From positions 1 through 33,327 of the forward strand of contig JAEOTI010000149.1 of NCBI GenBank assembly GCA_016839955.1: a stretch of 33,327 nucleotides of DNA, in the 5' to 3' direction. The notes beneath the pieces are model-generated. The model saw only the letters and a list, made by a program, of their open reading frames with translations. It did no database searches and had not been told where the DNA came from. Positions 7,691-15,482 of this stretch are shown here, one piece after another (the first letter of the stretch is position 1; each line of letters starts with the position of its first letter). A program made the position numbers and the translations under genes. Origin of the DNA: Candidatus Hodarchaeota archaeon. Lineage in GTDB: Archaea; Asgardarchaeota; Heimdallarchaeia; Hodarchaeales; YT1-057.

Positions 7691-7945
7691 ATGTACGAAC
7701 CTACGGGGAGGTCATACTCGGAGGTCAAAGAACTGTCAAAAAAGCCAACAGCCATTTCTCAGATCCTAAAAGTTTTAGAAAAAGCTGATCGAGATCTTAC
7801 TGTGGGAGAAATCACGAAAATTTCCGGTTTAAGCCGGAACACCGTCCATTATACCGTACATGCATTATTAGAGCTGGAAAAAATACAAATTACGCGAATG
7901 ATTGGAAAAATCCCCTTGTACGAGCTGGCAGAGACTAATGAGTAA
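7691..7945 (+). CDS. Small winged-helix regulator, divergent from the RAMP operon
   Basis: An 84-aa single-domain wHTH protein. After a short basic N-terminus it has ISQILKVLEKADRDLTVGEI, a recognition helix GLSRNTVHYTVHALLELEKI, and a wing ITRMIGKIPLYELAET. This is the common archaeal ArsR/MarR-like architecture. It occupies nearly the whole protein, so there is no ligand domain. The ATG at 7691 lies only 48 bp from the start of the Cas7-like gene. The perfect palindrome GCTTATAAGC lies between them and overlaps the likely TATA of the RAMP operon. Autoregulation and repression of the RAMP operon is the natural inference; the target is not proven. The ATG has no SD, and a leaderless transcript from the TAGTATAC box at 7661-7668 is plausible. 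Confidence 0.75.
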   Translation: MYEPTGRSYSEVKELSKKPTAISQILKVLEKADRDLTVGEITKISGLSRNTVHYTVHALLELEKIQITRMIGKIPLYELAETNE

Positions 7946-7964
7946 AGTTGGGATAATAAAAGAC

Positions 7965-8165
7965 TTAGCACCACAAAAGGGTGTTTAAGAGAAAGTCTAA
8001 TTCCTCATCTGACAAGGTGAGTAGGTCGTATTCATCAGTATAAGCGAAGTCAGTTTCTTTATAAGCGAGATAAGTTTCGATCAATCCTTTCTGTTGACAC
8101 TGCTCAAGAATATGGACCGCTTGTGAGACGACAAATAGCTGACGCCAATATTTTTGTCGCAACAT
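7965..8165 (-). CDS. Small hypothetical protein next to the RAMP locus (66 aa)
   Basis: Not recognised. The product is 66 aa with a basic aromatic start (LRQKYWRQLFVVSQ), a helix containing HILEQCQQKGLIETY, then an acidic second half (TDEYDLLTLSDEELDFLL). There is no membrane segment. It converges on the wHTH gene with a 19-bp gap and is on the same strand as the RAMP operon, but the wHTH gene lies between them. The ATG at 8165 has no clear SD. The protein-like composition and absence of other gene candidates in the interval favour a real gene. A small accessory subunit or regulator of the RAMP proteins is possible but unsupported by homology. Confidence 0.4.
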   Translation of the reverse strand: MLRQKYWRQLFVVSQAVHILEQCQQKGLIETYLAYKETDFAYTDEYDLLTLSDEELDFLLNTLLWC

Positions 8166-8315
8166 TAAGCGAAGAAAAAAAGCCTTTTCTAAAAGAAGAA
8201 ATTAAATTAATGTTTAAATTGCTTTCAGCAAAAGAAGAAGCTCTTTAGGTTCTAAAAATGGTACTCTCTAGTAAAATCAATAAGCTTTCTATATGTCATT
8301 GATCATGATTTTGAT

Positions 8316-8930
8316 ATGCTTCCCCAATCCCTTATTTTAAGATGCATCGGTCACAAAACAGCTAAAATCACCCAAGCGATCCATCTTCAAACATTTGGAA
8401 GAATTAATCCTCCCATAGATGAAAAATTAGGGCAAGAAGTGCATTACATGGAATCTGTAAGATTAAAAGGTCGTTCCACTCCATTATTTTATTTTCCTAT
8501 TGAATTTGATATCAGTAATACTCTATCTTTTGGTTTTCAACGAAAATCTTCTCTTTCAGATTCTGAGAAGTTTCTTCTCCAAAAATCTCAAGGAACTCTT
8601 TTTTTTTATCGTTTGAGTATTCCTGAAACTCTTTCATCTTTTCCCCTGATTTTAAGACATTTTGTAAATCTATATCCTACATCGAAAACTCATTGGTTCG
8701 CATTAGTCGGATTTGAGTTGGACAAAGATAATCCTCAAAAAATAACTGGAGGAGCAATTGAGCAAATTCAAAAGAAGATTTCTGAGGATTTTCTAAACCT
8801 TCGAAAGCCAATAAATGAATTTCAAGTGAAATTAAGAACTCGAACTTCTCAACCTTGGAAGAACAGGAATCAATTAAAGGAGATTATCTTTTCATTCCTC
8901 GATAATATTATCGATTTCAATAATAAATAA
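8316..8930 (+). CDS. Hypothetical protein, possibly a GTP-binding-deficient small-GTPase relative
   Basis: A 204-aa protein that can be laid over a Ras-like fold although the nucleotide-binding motifs are lost. LILRCIGHKTAKITQAIHLQ (6-25) occupies the place of strand 1/P-loop/helix 1 but lacks GxxxxGK(S/T). GTLFFYRLSIPETLSSFPLI resembles the strand 4/helix 3 segment FVYDVTDPESFE of Rab-type proteins. HWFALVGFELDKDNP takes the position of the NKxD strand without NKxD. NQLKEIIFSFLDNII resembles the C-terminal helix. The alignment is by eye and could be coincidental. The ATG at 8316 follows 150 bp of A+T-rich spacer. No membrane segments or cysteine motifs are seen. Confidence 0.4.
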   Translation: MLPQSLILRCIGHKTAKITQAIHLQTFGRINPPIDEKLGQEVHYMESVRLKGRSTPLFYFPIEFDISNTLSFGFQRKSSLSDSEKFLLQKSQGTLFFYRLSIPETLSSFPLILRHFVNLYPTSKTHWFALVGFELDKDNPQKITGGAIEQIQKKISEDFLNLRKPINEFQVKLRTRTSQPWKNRNQLKEIIFSFLDNIIDFNNK

Positions 8931-8941
8931 TGAATTTTCTA

Positions 8942-9253
8942 CTATTCAGTTAGAATATTAACCTTATCTTCCATTTTTCGGTCTTTATCTCGTCGCTCAT
9001 CAATTTTGATTGAAGTGACTACTCTTTGCGCCCCGGCTGTGAAAATAGCTTCATGTGCCTTATGAATCACCTTAAATATTTCTTCTAGAGAATCACATTC
9101 AAGTACAGTTCCCATAGGATGGTTTAGGTGTTTTATTCCACTTTCTTCTACGATTTGAATAGCTTTTTTCACATAAGAAGACAAAGACGTTCCAACGCCT
9201 ACAGGACTTGTTGAAAAATCAACAATTACACGCGCCAAGAACAATAACCCCAT
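8942..9253 (-). CDS. MTH1187/UPF0045 family thiamine-binding protein
   Basis: A small ferredoxin-like fold protein of the MTH1187 (UPF0045) family; members bind thiamine or a related pyrimidine and are not enzymes. The 103-aa product shows the family pattern: ARVIVDFSTSPVGVGTSLSS near the N-terminus, YVKKAIQIVEESGIKHLNHP, MGTVLECDSLEEIFKVIHKA, and the closing GAQRVVTSIKIDERRDK. Length is normal for the family. ATG 9253 fits a leaderless transcript, with TTATATTAAA about 28 bp upstream on this strand. The classical family start would be the TTG at 9238 (first residues M-A-R-V-I-V-D). It is divergent from the HAD phosphatase gene and convergent with the preceding hypothetical gene (11-bp gap). 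Confidence 0.85.
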   Translation of the reverse strand: MGLLFLARVIVDFSTSPVGVGTSLSSYVKKAIQIVEESGIKHLNHPMGTVLECDSLEEIFKVIHKAHEAIFTAGAQRVVTSIKIDERRDKDRKMEDKVNILTE

Positions 9254-9330
9254 CAATCAGGAACCAGAAATTTGTTTAATATAATCTCATTAAATTGCAT
9301 ATAGAATAAGCTCTGAGAGGAGAGGAAATA

Positions 9331-10083
9331 TTGGCAAAATTACTCATTGAAGATGAAAAAGAAATCGAGACTGAACTAATTCTCTTTGATAAGGACGGTA
9401 CGCTTATCACTCATCACCATTACATCCCTATTATGAAAAAACGTGCCCAGATTCTTTCCCAATCCCTTAAATTATCACAAGAAGTAGAAAAAGGGCTGAT
9501 TGAATTAATGGGAGTAGATATTGACCGGGACATAGTTATACCTCAAGGAAGCATCTATTCTCCTCGACGAGACGTTTTTCGAGAAGTCATTCAATTTCTT
9601 GGCATCGAAGGAGTGAAACCAAAAGTTGCGGGTGAAGCTGCAAGAATGGCTTTCAAAGATGCAGATAAGGAAGTGAAATTAGAGGAACACGTAAGAGCAA
9701 TTGAAGGAACGCTCCAATTGTTTCAAGTACTTAAAAGTAAAGGAGTGAAAATAGCTGTTTGTACTCATGACACTTCTCATTCAGCTAAAAGACACCTTAA
9801 AGCCGTCAATCTTGCATCATATGTTGATTTATTTGTCGGATTAGATCCAGGCAGTAAGTTAAGGGCAAAACCTGCCCCTGATATGCTCCAATTTGCCTGT
9901 AAAAATCTTAAAATTTTATCTACTAAGGCAATAATGATTGGTGATACTGATTTAGATATGCAAGCGGGTAAAGGAGCTGCTGTTGCTTCTTGTATTGGTG
10001 TTTTAAGTGGACAAAGTGGTCGAGAAGAATTATTTTCTGCTGACTATATTTTAGAGTCAATAGGTAAGTTAAATGTAAAATAA
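9331..10083 (+). CDS. HAD-superfamily phosphatase (phosphoglycolate-phosphatase-like)
   Basis: A cytosolic phosphohydrolase of the haloacid dehalogenase superfamily, 250 aa. Motif I is FDKDGTL (19-25), with nucleophile D20 and acid/base D22. Motif II is the Thr/Ser-type strand VCTHDTS around 150. Motif III is the lysine segment RAKPAPDML around 185, and motif IV is GDTDLDMQAGKGA around 210. A helical cap (about 30-120) sits between motifs I and II, as in subfamily C1 enzymes such as Gph. The substrate cannot be assigned. TTG 9331 is chosen because GAGAGGAGAGGA ends about 5 nt before it. The gene converges with the IPK gene, leaving 27 bp between stops. Confidence 0.87.
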   Translation: MAKLLIEDEKEIETELILFDKDGTLITHHHYIPIMKKRAQILSQSLKLSQEVEKGLIELMGVDIDRDIVIPQGSIYSPRRDVFREVIQFLGIEGVKPKVAGEAARMAFKDADKEVKLEEHVRAIEGTLQLFQVLKSKGVKIAVCTHDTSHSAKRHLKAVNLASYVDLFVGLDPGSKLRAKPAPDMLQFACKNLKILSTKAIMIGDTDLDMQAGKGAAVASCIGVLSGQSGREELFSADYILESIGKLNVK

Positions 10084-10110
10084 AGATGCAAGAATATTAG
10101 ATTTTAGGAA

Positions 10111-11076
10111 TTAGGTCTGTTCAGGTATGATTTCAGTTCCTACCTCTTCCTGATCGATTGCTTTTAACAAGTGATTAGGACCAATAATTCTTCCTTTAAC
10201 ACCAAATCTAGCACATTCAATAAAATCCTTGACCTTTCCAAACATTTTTCCGGTAACATCAGTTCCTAAATCAGATGAAGAATGAAGCATTTCTTTTAAG
10301 GGTAAAATTTGCCCATTCTCTAGTTGTACCGTAGGAATACCAATCGGAGAAACAAAAATCTTACGAATTATCTTCGCATCTAGATCTAATGGATCCCTTG
10401 TATATACTGCTATTTCTCGATCAACTTCTGGTGGAAATGATGAAATTCCAATTACCTCATCAATTCCCCCAAGTTCACGCACTAAAATTGGTAGTATTGT
10501 ATCTCCTGAGAGAACACGGAATTGTCCAGCTTTATCAATGATCATATCTCCATATAATACTGGAACATACCCTCGATAGAGCATATTCTCAATTACTTCA
10601 GTCTTTAAAGTTGCATTACGAGTCACAACTCCATCAAATGATGCGCCAAATCCTTCAAATGCCACATGTGGAGGAATAGATATCGCAGGAATTCCAATGT
10701 GTTGAAGAAAATTCACAATGTATAGATTTTGAATACTTACGGTAAGAATTGTTTTTGGCCATCCTATAAATTCCCTTGTAGCTCTTTCCTGATGTAGATA
10801 ATAAGATACTAACGCATGCCCAAAAATTCCAGCCCCGTGTACAATTATTAGATCATCAACTTGATTACGTGTTTTTTTAATTCCTTCTGCAAGTCTCTCT
10901 AGTTCATTCCACTTGATATATCCACTACATTCATTGATGATAGTCGTTGGATCCTTAGATTCGCTAGATGTACCACTCAAAATTCTGTAAAAATCTTTTT
11001 CAGCAATAGAATCATTTTTCACTGCGATAGTAGATCCTCCAAGTTTTAATATAATGTTTCTTCTCTCTACCATCAT
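10111..11076 (-). CDS. Isopentenyl phosphate kinase
   Basis: Amino-acid-kinase-fold enzyme of the archaeal modified mevalonate pathway. It phosphorylates isopentenyl phosphate to IPP, the precursor of archaeal ether lipids. Diagnostic features are IILKLGGST (8-16), VHGAGIFGH (79-87) carrying the catalytic histidine, FDGVVTRN around 155, YGDMIIDKAGQFRVLSGD with the nucleotide-binding region near 180-200, and DVTGKMFGKVKDFIE near 275. The 321 aa is longer than the usual 250-270; the extra residues lie mainly after the first strand (about 20-60) and at the C-terminus (EEVGTEIIPEQT). It follows the degenerate kinase gene with a 9-bp gap, and AGGAAG precedes the ATG, so the two are surely co-transcribed. 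Confidence 0.92.
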   Translation of the reverse strand: MMVERRNIILKLGGSTIAVKNDSIAEKDFYRILSGTSSESKDPTTIINECSGYIKWNELERLAEGIKKTRNQVDDLIIVHGAGIFGHALVSYYLHQERATREFIGWPKTILTVSIQNLYIVNFLQHIGIPAISIPPHVAFEGFGASFDGVVTRNATLKTEVIENMLYRGYVPVLYGDMIIDKAGQFRVLSGDTILPILVRELGGIDEVIGISSFPPEVDREIAVYTRDPLDLDAKIIRKIFVSPIGIPTVQLENGQILPLKEMLHSSSDLGTDVTGKMFGKVKDFIECARFGVKGRIIGPNHLLKAIDQEEVGTEIIPEQT

Positions 11077-11085
11077 TTTTACTTC

Positions 11086-12189
11086 CTAGATTACAAATCG
11101 AACCTGGAGAAGACCCTTAACTCCTTCAATAAGGTTTAATATTTGTTCTTCAGTTATAATATTATTTTTCAAGCCTGATGGTATCATCTCTAGTAATTTT
11201 AATGCTAAATGATACCCAAGAGTATGAGCTTCGCCGTATAAGTCAGTGACTTCTATTGTGGTTTTAGCTCTGAAAAAATCGTCATAACCTTTCAGAAAGT
11301 GATCAATTCCAACTTGTTTGAGCAAATCTTCAATACTTGTTCTATCAAATCCTGTCCATCCAACCGCAAAATTCGCTAATATTGACCAGGAGAAGAAATT
11401 TGCTATATCTTCCATCCGATCATGTGTAAAAACATCTACTGTTAAACTACTAGGATCAATAAGATAAATTTGGGGAGAATTTTGATCTAGATTGATATTA
11501 TCATGTTGTGGAATACAAACACTATCGGGTGAATAATTCCCGTAGGATTGTGTTCCACCATAACTAATCCTAATACTTCTTTCATTTGCTTTAAGAAGAT
11601 ATTCTAGCTCCTTTTTATTTTCTTCTAGAAGGATTGGTAATCTATTCAACGCTGAATATTCTCTTCTTCTATAATGGAGATGGTCTATTTGATAAAAATC
11701 TGTACCATGAATAGGAGCAAGAGCTCTTCCAGCTAGATAAAAACGTAAAGAAGGATTAAGTGGACTTAAAGAAAAGGATACAATTTCAGATGGAAGTCCC
11801 TCAAAAACCATAGTTAAATGGGCATGACTGAAATAAAGTAGTTTAGGTGTTAAAACAATAGGCTCATGTAGAAGTAATTCAGATGTTAGCTCTACTGCGG
11901 TTGCTAATGGGGCCATCTCTACAATCTGAGATGATTCAAAACGTCTAACTATGAATGGAATTGAATATGATCCTGATGAGGTTCGAAGTATAACTAATAG
12001 TTGCTCAAAATTGTTATTCGGTCCTAGATTTCCTCCAAAATTTAAATTATCAATTATAATATTGCCAGAATAGGGAATACCAGTAGAATGTGATAGATAA
12101 CTACGAAAGTAGTTTGTAAAATTTTCTTGAAATAGTTGTAAGAGGCTTCCATCTATTTCTTGACTATTATTATGTATAGGATCTGACAA
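11086..12189 (-). CDS. Degenerate aminoglycoside-phosphotransferase-like (APH) protein, probable pseudokinase
   Basis: A 367-aa protein with the outline of an APH/choline-kinase fold. SYSIPFIVRRF (74-84) resembles the lysine strand. LTMVFEGLPSE (125-135) matches the hinge, and YGNYSPDSV (216-224) sits where catalytic HGDxxxxN should be. YLIDPSS (242-248) matches the LIDF metal-binding strand with D245 kept, and RMEDIANFFSW (258-268) matches the helix where APH enzymes read DLA. In the catalytic loop His is Tyr, Asp is Asn and the metal-ligand Asn is Ser, so ordinary phosphotransfer looks impaired. It is the first gene of an operon with isopentenyl phosphate kinase, so a link to isoprenoid metabolism is possible. 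TTG 12189 follows GAGAGG by 9 nt. Fold assignment is by motif only. Confidence 0.55.
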   Translation of the reverse strand: MSDPIHNNSQEIDGSLLQLFQENFTNYFRSYLSHSTGIPYSGNIIIDNLNFGGNLGPNNNFEQLLVILRTSSGSYSIPFIVRRFESSQIVEMAPLATAVELTSELLLHEPIVLTPKLLYFSHAHLTMVFEGLPSEIVSFSLSPLNPSLRFYLAGRALAPIHGTDFYQIDHLHYRRREYSALNRLPILLEENKKELEYLLKANERSIRISYGGTQSYGNYSPDSVCIPQHDNINLDQNSPQIYLIDPSSLTVDVFTHDRMEDIANFFSWSILANFAVGWTGFDRTSIEDLLKQVGIDHFLKGYDDFFRAKTTIEVTDLYGEAHTLGYHLALKLLEMIPSGLKNNIITEEQILNLIEGVKGLLQVRFVI

Positions 12190-12414
12190 AGTAGAAAGCC
12201 TCTCATATTAAGGTAAGGGTAACTTTTTCTTTGATAAATCTCCCAAAACAATCGCATCAACAACAAGACAAAATCATTTTTGAAGTCTACCTAGCTTCTA
12301 AACACCTTGGAGAGAATAGATTAGTATTCGCTTGAAAGGATCTAGTCAAGTCAATTTTAGATTATAACATTTATTTGTAATTAATTCATTCCCTTGATAG
12401 CTAGGTGGAAGCTT

Positions 12415-14982
12415 TTGTCCTTTAAACCAAAGATTGTTGCCAAAAGATGGCGCTCCGAATATGAAAAAGAAATTTCTGAGTTTTGGGAGAAAATTCAAGC
12501 TTTTAAGTTCAAATTAAGTGATAAACCTCTCTATGTACTTGATACTCCACCTCCTTATACCTCTGGCAGATTTCACCTAGGTGGAGCTATTCATTACAGC
12601 CAAATCGATATGATCGCCCGCTATCGACGAATGGAAGGATATGAGGTCATTTTTCCACATTGTGTAGATAGAAACGGACTCCCTATTGAAGTAAGGGTAG
12701 AACATGATCTTGGTATCTCTATGCATGAGATAGATCGAGATGAATTCCTTGATAAATGCCGTAAAAAGCTAGATGAATTTCAAGACAATACTGAATTTGT
12801 TCTTAAAGGGATGGGACTAAGCTATAATGCTTTTTATGGTTCCCCTGAGATTTACTATCAAACAGACGCACCTAATTATCGTTGGCGAACCCAGCAGACA
12901 TTCTGTGAGATGTGGCATAGGGGTTATATCCTAAAAGCTTCGCGACCTAACAACTTCTGTATAACCTGTTCAACAACTATTGCTGATGCTGAAATCGAGT
13001 ATAGGGAAGATGTGACTTCACTCAACTACATTGTCTTTAAGGTAAAAGAAACAGATGAGGAGCTTCTTATAGCAACAACGCGACCTGAGTTGCTTCCAAC
13101 TTGCGAGATGGTTTTGTATCACCCGTTTGATAAACGATATAGCCATCTAGAAGACAAAACTGCAATTACACCACTTTTTAATAAAGAAGTACCTATTTTC
13201 CCCAATTCCCAATACGCTAACCCTGAATATGGTACTGGTATCGTCATGATTTGCGCTTATGGTGACAAAGACGATGTTTCTGTCATACGTGAACATGGTC
13301 TGCAACCAGATACGGCTGTTGAACTTGATGGGACAATGGGAAAACTTGCAGGTCCATATTCTGGTTTGAAAGTCAAAGAAGCAAGGAAAAAAATCCTATC
13401 TGATCTCCAAGCAAATGATTTAATCCGAAAAACGGAAGAAACTACCCGACGTGTTCCAATTTGTTGGAGAAGCAAAGATGAGATTGAAATCCTTGCCCAG
13501 GAAGAATGGTATCTCCAACAAGTTGGATTTATTGGTGCTTTACGAGATATAACTGACGAAATGGAATTTTATCCACCCCAACACAAACAAATCCTTCTAA
13601 ATTGGATTAATTCTGTTAACATTGATTGGCCTATTAGCCGAAGGCGATATTATGGTACACCAATACCAATTTGGTACTGTTCTAGTTGTAAACAACCACA
13701 TGTACCAAAACCCGACCAACTTGATCGTTATTCCGAAGTATGGAAAGAGAATCCTCCTGATTCAATAAATGAGTGTGAATGTGGAAATGATAGTTTTGAA
13801 GGCGAACAAAGAACCTTTGATACTTGGTTTGATTCTTCGATAAGTGAATTGATTGCTTGTAATTACAAAAGTTTTTACCTAAATGACCCTGATGAGACCT
13901 TTTTCCAAGAAGTCTTCCCATGTGGATGCCGACCTCAGGGTAAAGAGATTGTTAGGACTTGGTTGTATTATACGACACTTAGATCTTACTTATTATTCAA
14001 TAAACCACCCTTTAAAGACGTATGGATTTCAGGACTTGTAATGGATCCTTATGGCGGAAAAATGTCAAAATCTCTTGGCAATATTGTTGATCCACTGGTA
14101 TTTATTCAACCTGAGAATTTACCAAAAAATACTCCTGACATTATAAGACCAGATAAAGACAATGTCAAGAGAATCAAATCAGAACTTTCAAACCAATGGA
14201 ATATACTTGAAAGTAAAATCAAACTTAATTATGGAGCAGATGCTGTGCGGTTAACAGCTTGCCTGCAAGCAAGTCATGGTAGTGATATTCGATTTTCTTG
14301 GGAAAAATTAGATGGTAATTCAAAATTCCTTTCAAAATTATTTAATGTAGCTCGTTTCATATCATCTTTTCCTATCTTAGATGAATCAGAAGAAATTTAT
14401 ACTTCTAATTCAGACCAATGGATCTTAAAAAGCCTTGATAGTTTAATAATCCGTTGTAAAAAAGGATATGACGCATTAGATTTCTCATTACCAGCTGAAA
14501 GTATATATAGTTGGGTCTGGAACATTTTTGCACCTCATTATCTTGAATTAGTCAAATCTAGAGCTTATGGAACGGATTTCTCTGAAAAAGATCAAAAAAG
14601 TGCCTTTATGACTATGCATATTGTATTAAAAACGATTCTGAAACTTCTTGCACCTATTTGTCCATATATCACTGATTACCTTCATAGAGAATTATATTCT
14701 CAAGACACCAGTATTCATATTGAAAAATTCCCTATTGCTTCTGGAGAAGAGAGTGTTGCAGGAATTACAAAAGCCCTTATCTCTCTGAACTCTTTCATTT
14801 GGAAGACAAAAAAAGACCTAAATTTCTCGTTAAAAGCGGCTATATTGAAATTATGGATTCCTAAAATACTTGAACCAATAGCAATGGATTTGAAAGCAAT
14901 GCATACTGTTGAAGAAATCATAATTGGTTCTCCAGAAGAAGCTGAAGTTCAATCAGAAGATATTTATGGATTAACCTTCTAA
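12415..14982 (+). CDS. valS: Valyl-tRNA synthetase, archaeal type
   Basis: Class Ia aminoacyl-tRNA synthetase charging tRNA-Val, 855 aa. The nucleotide-binding HIGH motif is HLGG in PPPYTSGRFHLGGAIHYS (residues about 44-61). The KMSKS motif is complete in DPYGGKMSKSLGN (about 550). The editing domain lies between them (ATTRPELLPTCEMV, about 222-235). Two cysteine-rich zinc-binding inserts are visible (CITCSTTIADAE near 183, and CSSC...CECG near 415-460), as is DTWFDSSISEL. The C-terminal anticodon domain is helical. PPP-Y-SG and CVDRNGLPIEVRVE fit ValRS better than IleRS. The start is TTG 12415 (SFKPKIVAKRW), because GGTGG lies 6 nt upstream and archaeal ValRS begins at this point. Confidence 0.88.
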   Translation: MSFKPKIVAKRWRSEYEKEISEFWEKIQAFKFKLSDKPLYVLDTPPPYTSGRFHLGGAIHYSQIDMIARYRRMEGYEVIFPHCVDRNGLPIEVRVEHDLGISMHEIDRDEFLDKCRKKLDEFQDNTEFVLKGMGLSYNAFYGSPEIYYQTDAPNYRWRTQQTFCEMWHRGYILKASRPNNFCITCSTTIADAEIEYREDVTSLNYIVFKVKETDEELLIATTRPELLPTCEMVLYHPFDKRYSHLEDKTAITPLFNKEVPIFPNSQYANPEYGTGIVMICAYGDKDDVSVIREHGLQPDTAVELDGTMGKLAGPYSGLKVKEARKKILSDLQANDLIRKTEETTRRVPICWRSKDEIEILAQEEWYLQQVGFIGALRDITDEMEFYPPQHKQILLNWINSVNIDWPISRRRYYGTPIPIWYCSSCKQPHVPKPDQLDRYSEVWKENPPDSINECECGNDSFEGEQRTFDTWFDSSISELIACNYKSFYLNDPDETFFQEVFPCGCRPQGKEIVRTWLYYTTLRSYLLFNKPPFKDVWISGLVMDPYGGKMSKSLGNIVDPLVFIQPENLPKNTPDIIRPDKDNVKRIKSELSNQWNILESKIKLNYGADAVRLTACLQASHGSDIRFSWEKLDGNSKFLSKLFNVARFISSFPILDESEEIYTSNSDQWILKSLDSLIIRCKKGYDALDFSLPAESIYSWVWNIFAPHYLELVKSRAYGTDFSEKDQKSAFMTMHIVLKTILKLLAPICPYITDYLHRELYSQDTSIHIEKFPIASGEESVAGITKALISLNSFIWKTKKDLNFSLKAAILKLWIPKILEPIAMDLKAMHTVEEIIIGSPEEAEVQSEDIYGLTF

Positions 14983-15092
14983 TTTTCAAAACCTAGGAAT
15001 CTTTTTGAAAGGAAACATTTGGGAATAAACTAGAGTTATTTCAACATAATTTAGATCCAAAAAAGCATTTTAATACAGGGTTGACTTAGAAA

Positions 15093-15401
15093 ATGGGCAA
15101 AGATAAGCTGTATGGTTGGTTGATTGCTATAATTACAACAGTTCTATTCATTGTTTATACATACCTTACCATTATCCAATGGTTCTTTTTAGATGATTGG
15201 ATGGATGGTACAAAGTGGGCAGATATGACGAATTTTCCATTAGACCCTCTTACGTGGGTTTTACTCCCCGTTTGGGCAGCTGGTTTAATGACTTGGTTCA
15301 TCATCGCATGGATTGGTTATACAATGGCAACCACTCCTCCACCTGAGCCAATTGACCTTGACGAACTTGATTTAGAAGAAGACACACCCTCAACGGACTA
15401 A
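15093..15401 (+). CDS. Small two-helix membrane protein, hypothetical
   Basis: Not recognised. The 102-aa product has a membrane helix at about residues 8-30 (GWLIAIITTVLFIVYTYLTI), a Trp/Asp-rich loop (FFLDDWMDGTKWADMTNF), a second helix at about 52-78 (LPVWAAGLMTWFIIAWIGYT), and an acidic Pro-rich tail (PPPEPIDLDELDLEEDTP). A basic N-terminus suggests N-in/C-in topology with the aromatic loop outside. It lies 110 bp after valS on the same strand. An ATTTTAATA box about 25 bp before ATG 15093 suggests its own leaderless promoter. A strong hairpin plus T-tract follows. Confidence 0.6.
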   Translation: MGKDKLYGWLIAIITTVLFIVYTYLTIIQWFFLDDWMDGTKWADMTNFPLDPLTWVLLPVWAAGLMTWFIIAWIGYTMATTPPPEPIDLDELDLEEDTPSTD

Positions 15402-15432
15402 ATATTTTTTGCTTTGGAAAAGTTACAAAAAA

Positions 15433-15473
15433 TGGGAAGTAAATTTGCTTCCCAATATCTTTTATTTTTTTTT
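15433..15473 (+). terminator. Hairpin plus T-tract between convergent genes
   Basis: TGGGAAGTAAATTTGCTTCCCA (15433-15454) is nearly a perfect palindrome: a seven-pair stem around a loop that can itself zip through AAATTT. It is followed by a T-rich run ending in nine Ts (15462-15473). It lies after the small membrane-protein gene and just before the end of the convergent flippase-like gene. The plus-strand T-tract fits termination of the plus-strand transcript. Archaea mostly terminate on T-tracts alone, so the stem may instead stabilise the 3' end. Confidence 0.6.
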
Positions 15474-15482
15474 AAACATAGT

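Noticed and set aside
5889..8315. A CRISPR array near the RAMP genes.
   Set aside because: No regularly spaced direct repeat is visible in the spacers or elsewhere in the window; free space here is at most about 150 bp.
12190..12414. Possible tRNA or other RNA gene before valS.
   Set aside because: No cloverleaf, T-arm (GGTTCRA) or box-like structure could be built from this A+T-rich stretch.
13257..13921. Two minus-strand ORFs of 72 and 79 aa.
   Set aside because: Both are antisense within the well-supported ValRS gene.
12415..14982. Identification as isoleucyl-tRNA synthetase.
   Set aside because: Core motifs (PPPYTSG, DRNGLPIEVRVE, DTWFDSSIS) and the start SFKPK fit archaeal ValRS better; IleRS usually shows a different HIGH context.
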